Positions 41,611-50,409 are shown, counted from the stretch's first letter. The stretch is DNA of 64,000 nucleotides from Pseudomonas serbica (GCF_028823535.1 NZ_JAQIYM010000011.1:1-64000); one strand, 5' to 3'. Notes: generated by a model from the letters alone, not told the origin. Numbers and translations are program-made.

Positions 41611-42501
41611 ATGCTGCTGACCCGTCATCTTGATGCCAATGCCACGCTGGTTTCGTTGATCGCGCCGCTGTCCACGCGCGAAGGTTTTGTCCCGACCGCG
41701 TTGCCGGGCGTGCAGGTTCTTCGGGCCAGTTGCGATGTGGCCCGTGGGCCGCAGATCTACGAGCCGAGCCTGGTGATCATCGCCCAGGGCAGCAAACTGG
41801 CGTACCTGGGGCCGCGCACATTGGAATACGGGGCAGGGCACTATCTGATTCAGGCCCTTCCGGTGCCGTTCGAGTGTGAAACCTTTGCCGCGCCGAGCGG
41901 GCCAATGCTGGGTGTTTCTGTCGCGATCGACCGGGTAATGCTCGGCGAGTTGGTATTGGCGATGGGCCTGGCACCGGGTCGGCATATTCCGGCACAAACG
42001 CCGGAGTCCATGACCTCGGCAGTGCTCGATGACGCCATGCGCGGTTGTGTCGAGCGCTTGTTGCGCTGCCTGCACGATCCGCTGGAATGCCAGATCATGG
42101 GGCAAGCACGTTTGCGTGAATTGTTGTTCGTCGCCTTGCGCGGTCCGCAAGCCGACGTGTTGCGTGCGCTGGTCGAGCAGCAGGGGCAATTCGCGCGGAT
42201 CGCGGCGTCGCTCAGTCATCTGCATGCGCATTTCGCCGAACCGTTGAATGTCGAGACCCTGGCCGGTTGCGCGAACATGAGTGCCTCGACCTTTCATGAG
42301 CATTTCAAGCGCAGCACCTTGTTGTCGCCGGTGCAGTACCTGAAGCGACTGCGCTTGCTTCGGGCGCAGCAGTTGTTGCTGGGCGAGGGGCTGGGCGTGG
42401 CCCAGGTGGCGCATCGGGTGGGGTATCAGAGCACGTCGCAGTTCAGTCGCGAGTACAAGCGCTACTTCGAGCGTAATCCAGGAGAAGAACGCGCCGCCTG
42501 A
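41611..42501 (+). CDS. AraC-family transcriptional regulator (YqhC-like)
   Basis: Probable activator of the divergent dehydrogenase gene. The 296-residue protein has an N-terminal AraC_N domain (about 20-170, with PSLVIIAQGSKLAYLG) and two C-terminal helix-turn-helix motifs (about 205-290; LNVETLAGCANMSASTFHEH and GVAQVAHRVGYQSTSQFSRE). The N-terminal domain is that of YqhC, which senses reactive aldehydes in E. coli. Confidence 0.87.
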   Translation: MLLTRHLDANATLVSLIAPLSTREGFVPTALPGVQVLRASCDVARGPQIYEPSLVIIAQGSKLAYLGPRTLEYGAGHYLIQALPVPFECETFAAPSGPMLGVSVAIDRVMLGELVLAMGLAPGRHIPAQTPESMTSAVLDDAMRGCVERLLRCLHDPLECQIMGQARLRELLFVALRGPQADVLRALVEQQGQFARIAASLSHLHAHFAEPLNVETLAGCANMSASTFHEHFKRSTLLSPVQYLKRLRLLRAQQLLLGEGLGVAQVAHRVGYQSTSQFSREYKRYFERNPGEERAA

Positions 42502-42518
42502 TCCCGAAAGGAAACCCT

Positions 42519-42607
42519 GTGGGAGCGAGCCTGCTCGCGAATGCGGTATGTCAGTCAGCATCGATGTTGGATTTCAGCCCGTCTTCGCGAGCAGGCTCGC
42601 TCCCACA
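42519..42607. repeat. REP palindrome pair, GCGAGCCTGCTCGC type
   Basis: TGTGGGAGCGAGCCTGCTCG faces its complement CGAGCAGGCTCGCTCCCACA across about 40 bases. The centre (GTCAGCATCGATGTTGGAT-like) resembles the centre of the element at 27344-27431, so the whole unit, not just the arms, is repeated. Confidence 0.92.
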
Positions 42608-42642
42608 GTGGTCTTGTGGCGGGGGCTTAAATTGCAGGCAAC

Positions 42643-42669
42643 AAAAAGGCCCCCATGGCGGGAGCCTTG
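42643..42669 (-). terminator. Terminator of etf-QO
   Basis: On the minus strand AAGGCTCCCGC and GGGGGCCTT pair around CAT and are followed by TTTTT. It lies 18 bases past the ETF-QO stop codon. Confidence 0.75.
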
Positions 42670-42686
42670 ATGTTCAGGCTATCGGC

Positions 42687-44351
42687 TTACATGTTCGGGT
42701 AAGTCGGGCCGCCAGCGCCTTCCGGCGTCACCCAGGTGATGTTCTGCGAAGGATCCTTGATGTCACAGGTCTTGCAGTGCACGCAGTTCTGGGCGTTGAT
42801 CTGGAAGCGCTTCTCGCCGTCTTCCTTGGTGATCACTTCGTACACACCGGCCGGGCAGTAACGCTGTGCCGGCTCATCGTACAGCGGCAGGTTCTTGCTG
42901 ATCGGGATGCTTGGGTCGGTCAGCTTCAGGTGGCACGGCTGCTCTTCTTCATGGTTGGTACCAGAGATGAACACCGAGCTGAGTTTGTCGAAGCTGATCT
43001 TGCCGTCCGGTTTCGGGTAGTCGATCTTCTTGCAGTCGGCCGCCAGTTTCAGGCACGCGTAATCCGGCTTGGTGTCGTGCAGGGTGAACGGCAGTTTGCC
43101 GCCGAAGATGTTCTGGTCGAGCCAGTTGAAACCACCACCGACGATAGCGCCGAACTTGTGGATCGCCGGGCCGAAGTTACGGCTGGCGAACAGTTCTTCG
43201 TGCAGCCAGCTGTTCTTGAACGCGTCGACGTAGGTGGTCAGCTCTTCGCTGCCGTCCTTCTCGGCGAACAGTGCGTCAGCCACGGATTCAGCGGCGAGCA
43301 TGCCGGACTTCATCGCGGTGTGGCTGCCCTTGATCTTGGCGAAGTTCAGGGTGCCGAGGTCGCAACCGATCAGCGCGCCGCCCTTGAAGACCATTTTCGG
43401 CAGCGAGTTCAGGCCACCCTTGCAGATGGCACGGGCGCCGTAGCTGATGCGCTTGCCGCCTTCCAGGTACTGCTTGAGCACCGGGTGATGCTTGAGGCGC
43501 TGGAATTCGTCGAATGGCGACAGGTAAGTGTTGCTGTAGGACAGGTCGACGATCAGGCCGACCACTACCTGGTTGTTTTCCAGGTGATAGAGGAACGAGC
43601 CACCGGTGTTCTCGGTGCCCATGATGTCCATCGGCCAACCGGCGGTGTGGACCACCAGGCCTGGCTGGTGCTTGGCCGGGTCGACTTCCCAGATTTCCTT
43701 CAGGCCGATGCCGTAGTGCTGGGCATCAGCGTCAGTGTCCAGGTTGAAGCGCTTGATCAGCTGCTTGCCGATGTGGCCACGGCAACCTTCGGCGAACAGC
43801 GTGTATTTGCCACGCAGTTCCATGCCCGGGGTATACAGGCCTTCTTTCGGATTGCCCTCGCGATCGACACCCAGGTCGCCGGTGATGATCCCGCGAACCA
43901 CGCCGTTCTCGTCGAACAGGGCTTCCTGGGCGGCGAAGCCCGGGTAGATCTCTACACCCAGGTTCTCGGCCTGCTGGGCCAGCCAGCGGCACAGGTTGCC
44001 CAGGGAGATGATGTAGTTGCCTTCGTTGTGCATGGTCTTGGGCACAAAGAAGTCTGGAATTTTCTGCGCGCTTTCAGCGTTCTTCAGCACGAAGATGTCG
44101 TCGCGGGTGACCGGCGTGTTCAGCGGCGCGCCGAGCGCTTTCCAGTCCGGGAACAGTTCGTTCAGGGCCCGTGGCTCGAACACCGCACCGGACAGGATGT
44201 GAGCACCGACTTCGGAGCCTTTTTCGACCACGCAGACGCTGATTTCCTTACCGGCTTCGGCGGCCTTCTGCTTCAATCGGCAGGCAGCGGAAAGACCAGC
44301 GGGGCCGGCACCGACGATGACCACGTCGAATTCCATGTATTCGCGTTCCAC
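42687..44351 (-). CDS. Electron transfer flavoprotein-ubiquinone oxidoreductase
   Basis: Membrane-bound enzyme that moves electrons from reduced ETF, loaded by acyl-CoA and other dehydrogenases, to ubiquinone. The 554-residue protein has the FAD motif VGAGPAGLSAA (about 11-21) and the C-terminal 4Fe-4S ligands in CPAGVYEV and NCVHCKTCDIKDP. The full length and the final ITWVTPEGAGGPTYPNM match the family. Divergent from etfBA, as PA2953 is from PA2952-2951 in P. aeruginosa. Confidence 0.96.
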   Translation of the reverse strand: MEREYMEFDVVIVGAGPAGLSAACRLKQKAAEAGKEISVCVVEKGSEVGAHILSGAVFEPRALNELFPDWKALGAPLNTPVTRDDIFVLKNAESAQKIPDFFVPKTMHNEGNYIISLGNLCRWLAQQAENLGVEIYPGFAAQEALFDENGVVRGIITGDLGVDREGNPKEGLYTPGMELRGKYTLFAEGCRGHIGKQLIKRFNLDTDADAQHYGIGLKEIWEVDPAKHQPGLVVHTAGWPMDIMGTENTGGSFLYHLENNQVVVGLIVDLSYSNTYLSPFDEFQRLKHHPVLKQYLEGGKRISYGARAICKGGLNSLPKMVFKGGALIGCDLGTLNFAKIKGSHTAMKSGMLAAESVADALFAEKDGSEELTTYVDAFKNSWLHEELFASRNFGPAIHKFGAIVGGGFNWLDQNIFGGKLPFTLHDTKPDYACLKLAADCKKIDYPKPDGKISFDKLSSVFISGTNHEEEQPCHLKLTDPSIPISKNLPLYDEPAQRYCPAGVYEVITKEDGEKRFQINAQNCVHCKTCDIKDPSQNITWVTPEGAGGPTYPNM

Positions 44352-44899
44352 AGGTTATCTCCTACTCAAGGCTCAACAGTTTTTTTTCTAATATGGAGGT
44401 TGGGTGTCGCATCCGTGAATCCCTGCGCAACGCAGGGAGAGGACAATCGATTAACCACCTTTCTCTTTGGTGGCGCATTATATCTACACCACTCTCAGCG
44501 TCCAATACAAACGTTTGTTTGAAATGGCTCCAAGCCAGAGAAATCAAAGTCACCCGGCTTATGAACGGCCATTTTGGCGTATTGACCGGAATAGGTGTTC
44601 CGGTCAAGATACGGGCGGTTTTGCGCTCGCCGTAGGCTGACTGTTGGTTTCAAGAGCACCTCTAAAGACAGGGCGATGGCAGTGGAAGGTGAATGCGTAG
44701 CGCGGGTTTGGCGCGCAGTTTACACGCCACGATATTGAATGACCCGTTAGTCACTCCTGACAAACGGTCATTTGCATCATGAGCGATGGTCACTTGACAC
44801 GTTTGCCGGCGTTTTTGGAGGTGCCCTTGCGCCCGATGAGCATCAACCGCCAGGTTCGCCTAGGCGACTTTCTTTTCACCGGAGAGTAACGAGGAATCC
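44352..44899. promoter_or_regulatory. Divergent control region of etf-QO and etfBA
   Basis: A 548-base gap without credible genes. On the minus strand is a good sigma70 promoter for etf-QO: -35 TTGGAC (44500-44505), 17-base spacer, -10 TATAAT (44477-44482). Operator-like CAAAC/GTTTG elements are at 44508-44521 and 44761-44774. For etfB a TTGACA at 44794-44799 is seen, without a clear -10 at the right distance. Confidence 0.75.
44508..44521. promoter_or_regulatory. PsrA-type operator
   Basis: CAAAC-GTTT-GTTTG matches the known PsrA consensus (C/GAAAC-N2-4-GTTTG/C). It lies 3 bases upstream of the etf-QO -35 box. PsrA is the long-chain fatty-acid-responsive TetR repressor of beta-oxidation genes in Pseudomonas, so control of ETF fits. 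A weaker copy, CAAAC-GGTC-ATTTG, is at 44761-44774 nearer etfB. Confidence 0.7.
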
Positions 44900-45649
44900 A
44901 TGAAGGTTCTTGTAGCTGTCAAACGCGTTGTGGATTACAACGTGAAAGTTCGCGTCAAGGCGGACAATTCCGGCGTCGATCTTGCCAACGTCAAGATGTC
45001 GATGAACCCGTTCTGCGAGATCGCCGTGGAAGAAGCCGTACGCCTGAAAGAAAAGGGTGTTGCGACTGAAATCGTCGTCGTCTCCGTCGGCCCGTCCACC
45101 GCTCAAGAGCAACTGCGCACCGCGCTGGCTCTGGGTGCCGACCGCGCCATCCTCGTCGAGTCCGCCGAAGACCTGACTTCCCTGGCCGTTGCCAAACTGT
45201 TGAAAGCCGTTGTCGACAAGGAACAGCCTCAGCTGGTGATCCTTGGCAAACAAGCCATCGATAGCGACAACAACCAGACTGGCCAGATGCTGGCTGCACT
45301 GAGCGGCTACGGTCAGGGCACGTTCGCGTCGAAAGTCGAAATCAGCGGCGACAGCGTTGCTGTAACCCGCGAAATCGACGGCGGCGCGCAGACCGTTTCC
45401 CTGAAACTGCCGGCCATCGTTACCACCGACCTGCGTTTGAACGAGCCGCGCTACGCGTCCCTGCCAAACATCATGAAAGCCAAGAAGAAGCCTCTCGAAG
45501 TGCTGACTCCGGACGCTTTGGGCGTTTCCACCGCCTCCACCAACAAGACCGTCAAAGTCGAAGCGCCTGCTGCACGCAGCGCGGGTATCAAGGTCAAGTC
45601 GGTGGCTGAACTGGTCGAGAAACTGAAAAACGAAGCGAAGGTAATCTAA
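44900..45649 (+). CDS. etfB: Electron transfer flavoprotein beta subunit
   Basis: Subunit of the soluble ETF that collects electrons from acyl-CoA dehydrogenases; binds AMP. The 249-residue protein begins MKVLVAVKRVVDYNVKVRVK and has MNPFCEIAVEEAVRLKEKG, ALALGADRAILVE and the signature VTREIDGGAQTVSLKLPAIVT. GAGGAATCC precedes the ATG. etfA follows with no gap. Confidence 0.97.
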   Translation: MKVLVAVKRVVDYNVKVRVKADNSGVDLANVKMSMNPFCEIAVEEAVRLKEKGVATEIVVVSVGPSTAQEQLRTALALGADRAILVESAEDLTSLAVAKLLKAVVDKEQPQLVILGKQAIDSDNNQTGQMLAALSGYGQGTFASKVEISGDSVAVTREIDGGAQTVSLKLPAIVTTDLRLNEPRYASLPNIMKAKKKPLEVLTPDALGVSTASTNKTVKVEAPAARSAGIKVKSVAELVEKLKNEAKVI

Positions 45650-46579
45650 ATGACTATCTTGGTTATTGCTGAACACGACAACAAAGTGCTGGCCCCGGCC
45701 ACGCTGAACACCGTTGCTGCTGCCGCCAAAATCGGTGGTGACATCCACGTTCTGGTTGCAGGCCAGGGCGCTGGCGCCGTGGCTGAAGCTGCAGCGCAAG
45801 TGGCTGGCGTGAGCAAAGTACTGGTCGCTGACAACGCTGCCTACGCTCACCAACTGCCGGAAAACGTTGCTCCTCTGGTTGCTGAATTGGGCAAGGGCTA
45901 CAGCCACATCCTGGCCGCCGCCACTTCCAACGGCAAAAACATCCTGCCGCGCGTTGCCGCTGCCCTGGACGTTGACCAGATCTCCGAGATCATCTCGGTA
46001 GAAAGCGCCGACACCTTCAAGCGTCCGATCTACGCCGGTAACGCTATCGCTACCGTTCAATCGAACGCTGCCGTGAAAGTGATCACCGTGCGTGCCACCG
46101 GTTTCGACCCGGTTGCCGCTACCGGTGGTTCGGCGGCTGTTGAAGCTGTTGGCGCTGCTCACGACGCTGGTATCTCCAGCTTCGTTGGCGAAGAGCTGGC
46201 TAAATCTGATCGTCCGGAACTGACCGCTGCCAAGATCGTCGTTTCCGGCGGCCGTGGCATGCAGAACGGTGACAACTTCAAACACCTGTACGCCCTGGCC
46301 GACAAGCTGGGCGCTGCCGTCGGTGCTTCGCGCGCCGCGGTCGACGCAGGTTTTGTTCCGAACGACATGCAGGTCGGTCAGACCGGCAAGATCGTTGCTC
46401 CACAGCTGTACATTGCCGTCGGTATTTCCGGCGCGATTCAGCACCTGGCCGGCATGAAAGACTCCAAAGTGATCGTTGCGATCAACAAGGACGAAGAAGC
46501 GCCGATCTTCCAGGTGGCCGATTACGGCCTGGTGGCGGACCTGTTCGAAGCCATCCCTGAGCTGGAGAAGCTGGTCTAA
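45650..46579 (+). CDS. etfA: Electron transfer flavoprotein alpha subunit
   Basis: FAD-carrying subunit of ETF. The 309-residue protein has the N-terminal TILVIAEHDN domain and the C-terminal FAD domain with VVSGGRGMQNGDNFKHLYALA, GASRAAVDAGFVPNDMQVGQTGK and APQLYIAVGISGAIQHLAGM. The stop of etfB directly abuts its ATG. A strong terminator follows. Confidence 0.97.
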   Translation: MTILVIAEHDNKVLAPATLNTVAAAAKIGGDIHVLVAGQGAGAVAEAAAQVAGVSKVLVADNAAYAHQLPENVAPLVAELGKGYSHILAAATSNGKNILPRVAAALDVDQISEIISVESADTFKRPIYAGNAIATVQSNAAVKVITVRATGFDPVAATGGSAAVEAVGAAHDAGISSFVGEELAKSDRPELTAAKIVVSGGRGMQNGDNFKHLYALADKLGAAVGASRAAVDAGFVPNDMQVGQTGKIVAPQLYIAVGISGAIQHLAGMKDSKVIVAINKDEEAPIFQVADYGLVADLFEAIPELEKLV

Positions 46580-46597
46580 TCCGGCTGCTTCACTTAT

Positions 46598-46630
46598 AAA
46601 GAGCCCGACCTTTTGGTCGGGCTTTTTTTT
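46598..46630 (+). terminator. Terminator of etfBA
   Basis: AGCCCGACC, loop TTTT, GGTCGGGCT, then T9 ending at 46630. Confidence 0.95.
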
Positions 46631-46674
46631 TAGTTTTTTTCTATGACATAACCGGGATCGAGGAGTGTATTGCC

Positions 46675-47502
46675 ATGGATCTGCGCCTCGCGTGGAGCTT
46701 GCTCGGATGTGTGCTGTTGCCGGCACTGTCCAACGCCGCCGGCAAATGCGAACGCCTGGTGGTGACCGGCAGCCCGGATGCCCCACCCTACCTGTGGCAG
46801 GACCCGCAAAATCCCAAGCACCTGATCGGTGCCAGCGCCGACTTGCTGCAGCAGGTAGCGGGGCAGTTGGGGATCAAGGTCGACATTCTCTACGCCGGCA
46901 AACGTTCCCAGGCCCTGGATGAAGTACGCAGCGGGCGCATGGACATGCTGGCCGATGCCCCGTTGACGGTCAGCGAGCTGGAATCCCTGGATTACATTCA
47001 TCCGCCGTTGCTGGTAAACGATTACCTGGTCTGGACCCGCAAGGATTCATTGCTGGTCTACAACGACGTCCAGGACCTGCACGGTCATTCCGGCGCTTTG
47101 TCGGAAAAGTCTCGATTGACCACGGAATTCGGCACTGTAGCCGAGCAGCAATTGACCCTCACGCGTACGCCAAACCTCACCCAGGCCTTTCAGAAACTGC
47201 TTTTGGGCGAGGTGGAATTTGTCTTGGCAGGGCGCTATTCCGGCATTGCAATGGCGCAGACCCTGGGCATGACCAACGACCTGGTCGCGCGCGAGCACCC
47301 GGTCGACAAACCCGGACTGTTCCTGGCGGTTTCCCACAACTCCGCCTGCAACGATCCGTGGTTACGCGGACAGCTGGCCAAAAAGATGACAGAATTGCCC
47401 GCGTCCGGACTGACGGAGGTCGTGCTGTTGCGCAATATCGAGCGCTGGAACGCTCAACTTTCTCAACGGCAGAAACAACCTGTCAGTGCCCCAAAACAGT
47501 AA
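46675..47502 (+). CDS. Periplasmic solute-binding protein, family 3-like
   Basis: Predicted periplasmic binding protein, ligand unknown. The 275-residue precursor has a signal peptide (MDLRLAWSLLGCVLLPALSN, cut before AAGKC) and an SBP_bac_3 fold: LVVTGSPDAPPYLWQD, GASADLLQQVAGQLG, and GRMDMLADAPLTVSELESLDYIHPP. No ABC permease or ATPase lies nearby, so it may feed a distant transporter or act as a sensor. The next gene is 9 bases downstream. Confidence 0.8.
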   Translation: MDLRLAWSLLGCVLLPALSNAAGKCERLVVTGSPDAPPYLWQDPQNPKHLIGASADLLQQVAGQLGIKVDILYAGKRSQALDEVRSGRMDMLADAPLTVSELESLDYIHPPLLVNDYLVWTRKDSLLVYNDVQDLHGHSGALSEKSRLTTEFGTVAEQQLTLTRTPNLTQAFQKLLLGEVEFVLAGRYSGIAMAQTLGMTNDLVAREHPVDKPGLFLAVSHNSACNDPWLRGQLAKKMTELPASGLTEVVLLRNIERWNAQLSQRQKQPVSAPKQ

Positions 47503-47511
47503 GGATTTTTA

Positions 47512-47868
47512 GTGAGTATCCGACCCCTTTTCGCTGCCCTGGCCCTTCTGGCCCTGGCGGGTTGTGCAGCCGATCCGGCGCCTAATGAACAAATGCGCCT
47601 GACCGAACAGGCACTCGAACAAGCGAAGGCCGTGGGCGCCACTGCCGACGAAGTGCCGGAAATGAAACTGGCTGAAGACAAGTTCAACCGGGCCAAGGGC
47701 AGCATGGCCGACCAGTCTTTCAGGAATGCGCGGATGCGCTCTGAACAGGCCGAGCTGGACGCGCGCCTGGCAGAGGCCCGCGTCCTGACCCTCAAGAGTG
47801 AAGAGCAACTGAACGTGCTCAATACCCGCATAGCCCGCCTGCACAAGCAGTTGGGAGATGCCCAATGA
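47512..47868 (+). CDS. Small lipoprotein, DUF4398-like
   Basis: A 118-residue lipoprotein with GTG start, signal peptide and lipobox LAGC (Cys18). The mature part is almost entirely helical with heptad-like Ala/Glu/Leu spacing (MKLAEDKFNRAKGSMADQ, LDARLAEARVLTLKSEEQL), suggesting a coiled coil. Its stop overlaps the start of the OmpA-like gene, so the two products probably work together in the outer membrane. Confidence 0.8.
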   Translation: MSIRPLFAALALLALAGCAADPAPNEQMRLTEQALEQAKAVGATADEVPEMKLAEDKFNRAKGSMADQSFRNARMRSEQAELDARLAEARVLTLKSEEQLNVLNTRIARLHKQLGDAQ

Positions 47869-48677
47869 GCCTCAAGTGCAATATTCTCGGCTGCTTGATC
47901 CTGGCCGGTACCGCGAGCCTTGTTGGCTGTGCCGGACAGCAAAGCGAAGTGGCACTGCAGCAGGCTGGCGCCGACTTCCAGAAGGTCAAGGAAGACTCCA
48001 ACGTGCTGCGCATCGCCCCCAAGGACGTGATTCGCGCCGGTGAGTCCCTTGCCCGCGCCGACCGGTTGTCCAGCTACTGGGGCAGCGGTTCGGACGTGGT
48101 GCATTACGCCTACCTGAGCAAGCGCTATAGCGAAATCGCTCGCGAGCACACCAACCAGGTGCTCAACGAAGAGCGCGCAGCGAAGCTCGAACTGGAGCGT
48201 CAACGCCTGCAACTGGCATTGCGTGAATCCAAGCTGTTCAGCGTGCAGCAGCAAGGCAAGTTGCTCGAAGAACAGATTGTCGCGTTGGCGACCACCCAGA
48301 CCGATCGTGGCCTGGTGATGACCCTGGGCGATGTGCTGTTCGACACTGGCGAAGCGGAGTTGAAAAACTCGGCCAACCGCGTGGTGCTCAAGATCGTGCA
48401 GTTCCTGCAGCTCAACCCCAAGCGCGTGGTGCGGATCGAGGGCTACACCGACAGTACCGGTGGTAAACAGGACAACCTCAAGCTGTCACGGGACCGCGCG
48501 CAGTCGGTGGCTGACGTCTTGATGGACCTGGGTATCGACGACAAGCGCATCAAGGTTGAAGGTTACGGCGATGAATACCCTGTGGACGTGAACGCCACCG
48601 AGCGTGGGCGTGCGCAGAACCGTCGAGTGGAAATCGTGTTTTCCGACGAGAAAGGCCAGTTGGGCGCGGCCCGCTAA
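47865..48677 (+). CDS. OmpA-family lipoprotein with N-terminal DUF4398-type coiled coil
   Basis: Envelope protein that likely tethers the outer membrane to peptidoglycan. The 270-residue precursor has a lipobox (LVGC, Cys22), a helical stalk (about 30-145) and a C-terminal OmpA domain with LGDVLFDTGEAELKNSA, EGYTDSTGGKQDNLKLSRDR and ATERGRAQNRRVEI, which has the peptidoglycan-binding Asp and Arg. The stalk resembles the preceding small lipoprotein. Confidence 0.88.
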   Translation: MSLKCNILGCLILAGTASLVGCAGQQSEVALQQAGADFQKVKEDSNVLRIAPKDVIRAGESLARADRLSSYWGSGSDVVHYAYLSKRYSEIAREHTNQVLNEERAAKLELERQRLQLALRESKLFSVQQQGKLLEEQIVALATTQTDRGLVMTLGDVLFDTGEAELKNSANRVVLKIVQFLQLNPKRVVRIEGYTDSTGGKQDNLKLSRDRAQSVADVLMDLGIDDKRIKVEGYGDEYPVDVNATERGRAQNRRVEIVFSDEKGQLGAAR

Positions 48678-48694
48678 AGGGCGGCGTCTCTGGA

Positions 48695-48729
48695 AAGCCC
48701 GGCCTGCCAGACAGCGCCGGGTTTTTTTT
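48695..48729 (+). terminator. Terminator after the OmpA-like gene
   Basis: AGCCCGGC and GCCGGGTT arms around a 14-base centre, followed by a T8 run. Confidence 0.85.
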
Positions 48730-48751
48730 CGCCTGCCGATTACCGCACAAA

Positions 48752-48786
48752 ACAGTACAGTTCTTGCTGACACTGCACTGTACTGT
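48752..48786. promoter_or_regulatory. Perfect 10-bp inverted repeat before the MocR gene, candidate operator
   Basis: ACAGTACAGT (48752-48761) and its exact complement ACTGTACTGT (48777-48786), centre spacing 25 bases. Further ACTGT half-sites follow at about 48801 and 48823, up to the gene. MocR regulators bind repeated half-sites of this kind, often across two or more DNA turns. Confidence 0.65.
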
Positions 48787-48879
48787 CGACTATTGTGGCA
48801 ACTGTCCCCGTACACTTCTAAACTGTTCCGGTATTGTTTCACACAAGAATAAAATGCCCGTGAAATCGAGTGCTGCGTC

Positions 48880-50319
48880 ATGACTAATCTCTTGCTCTAC
48901 CAACGTATTGCTCAGCAACTGGCCGAAGACATCCGCCGTGGTGTCTATCAACCGGGAGAGCGCGTGCCTTCGGTGCGCAAGATGAGTTCGCAGCTCAACG
49001 TCAGCCATGCCACGGTGCTGCAGGCGTATGCCAATCTAGAGGATCAGGGTCTGATCCGTGCGCGGCCGCAATCCGGTTACTACGTGCACCAGACCCCGGC
49101 GCTGACTGCGCCGACCCCGGACATCGCCCGGGTCGAACGACCAGGCCTGGTCACCCGCAGCAGCATCATCCAGCAGGTATTGGTCGAATCCCGTCGCGAA
49201 GGTGTTTTCCCCCTGGGCGCCGCGGTGCCCAGCGTCGACTATTTGCCGGTGCGGGCGCTGCACCAGCAATTGGCAAAAGTCACCCGGTTCCATAGCCCGC
49301 GGGCTTTCAGCTACATGTTCAGCCCCGGTTTCGAACCCTTGCGCCGACAGGTGGCGATCCGCATGCGCGATGCCGGCGTGGTGGTCGACCCCTCGGAAGT
49401 GGTGATCACCCACGGCTGTGTCGACGCCTTGCAGATGTCGCTGCGAGTACTGACCCGGCCCGGTGACCTGATTGCGGCCGAGTCGCCGACCTACTACGGT
49501 TTGCTGCAGCTGGCCGATCTGCTGGGTCTCAAGGTCATTGAAATTCCCAGCGACCCGTCCACCGGCATGAGCCTCGAAGCGTTGCAATTGGCGGCCAACC
49601 AGTGGTCGATCAAGGCGCTGGTGTTGACCACTCGTCTTAGTAATCCGTTAGGCGGCACCATGCCCGAGGAGCGGCAGAAGCAGCTGCTGCGCCTGGCGTC
49701 GGACTTCGATATCCAGATAGTCGAGGACGATATCTACGGCGAGCTTATGTTTGAACAGGGCCGCACCAAGTCGCTCAAGGCCTATGACCGCCTGGATCGG
49801 GTGATCTATTGCTCCAGTTTCTCCAAGACCCTGTCGCCGGGGGTGCGGATCGGCTGGATGATTGCCGGCAAGTATCAGCAGGAGATCCAGCGCCTGCAGA
49901 CCTTCAGTACCCATTCAGCCTGCAGCGTCACGCAGATGGGCATTGCCGCCTATCTGGAAAACGGTGGTTACGACCGCCATTTGCGTTACATCCGCCAGGA
50001 GTACCGCAAGAACCTCAGCGCTTTCCAGCTGGCGGTGCAGCAGTATTTCCCCGAGGGCACGCAAATGACCCGGCCGACCGGCGGGTTCATTTTGTGGGTG
50101 AGCCTGCCGGGACGGGTCAACACCCAGGAACTGCATGTGCGAGCGTTGCAGCAGGGCATCAGCATCGCGCCGGGGCTGATTTTCAGTAACACCGAGCAGT
50201 TCAATCACTGCATCCGGCTCAATTGCGGCATCCCGTGGAACCGCGAAGCCGAACGTGCGTTGATGACCCTGGGCATGCTTGCCACCCAGCTCTGCCAGGA
50301 AATGGCCGGCGGCTTTTGA
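48880..50319 (+). CDS. MocR-family regulator (GntR helix-turn-helix fused to PLP aminotransferase fold)
   Basis: PLP-dependent transcription factor; target pathway unknown. The 479-residue protein has an N-terminal winged helix (about 5-70, ERVPSVRKMSSQLNVSHATV) and a class-I aminotransferase domain (about 110-470) that keeps the PLP Lys316 in CSSFSKTLSPGVRIGW and the EDDIYGEL Asp. Neighbouring genes give no hint of the pathway, but the strong inverted repeat upstream suggests autoregulation. Confidence 0.88.
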   Translation: MTNLLLYQRIAQQLAEDIRRGVYQPGERVPSVRKMSSQLNVSHATVLQAYANLEDQGLIRARPQSGYYVHQTPALTAPTPDIARVERPGLVTRSSIIQQVLVESRREGVFPLGAAVPSVDYLPVRALHQQLAKVTRFHSPRAFSYMFSPGFEPLRRQVAIRMRDAGVVVDPSEVVITHGCVDALQMSLRVLTRPGDLIAAESPTYYGLLQLADLLGLKVIEIPSDPSTGMSLEALQLAANQWSIKALVLTTRLSNPLGGTMPEERQKQLLRLASDFDIQIVEDDIYGELMFEQGRTKSLKAYDRLDRVIYCSSFSKTLSPGVRIGWMIAGKYQQEIQRLQTFSTHSACSVTQMGIAAYLENGGYDRHLRYIRQEYRKNLSAFQLAVQQYFPEGTQMTRPTGGFILWVSLPGRVNTQELHVRALQQGISIAPGLIFSNTEQFNHCIRLNCGIPWNREAERALMTLGMLATQLCQEMAGGF

Positions 50320-50409
50320 GCGGGCGGTTTCGGTCCGTGCTTGTCAAGGGGGGCGCAAAAGGCCAGCATCTACACTTCTGTCATCTACGCCGTTTGCATC
50401 GTTGGGTAC

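Noticed and set aside
27344..42607. Repeated palindromes as a possible CRISPR array
   Set aside because: The copies are scattered singly between genes, are palindromic REP units and have no regular spacers.
42519..44522. A 667-codon open frame on the plus strand across etf-QO
   Set aside because: Antisense of a well-supported conserved gene; it also runs through a REP element and the terminator.
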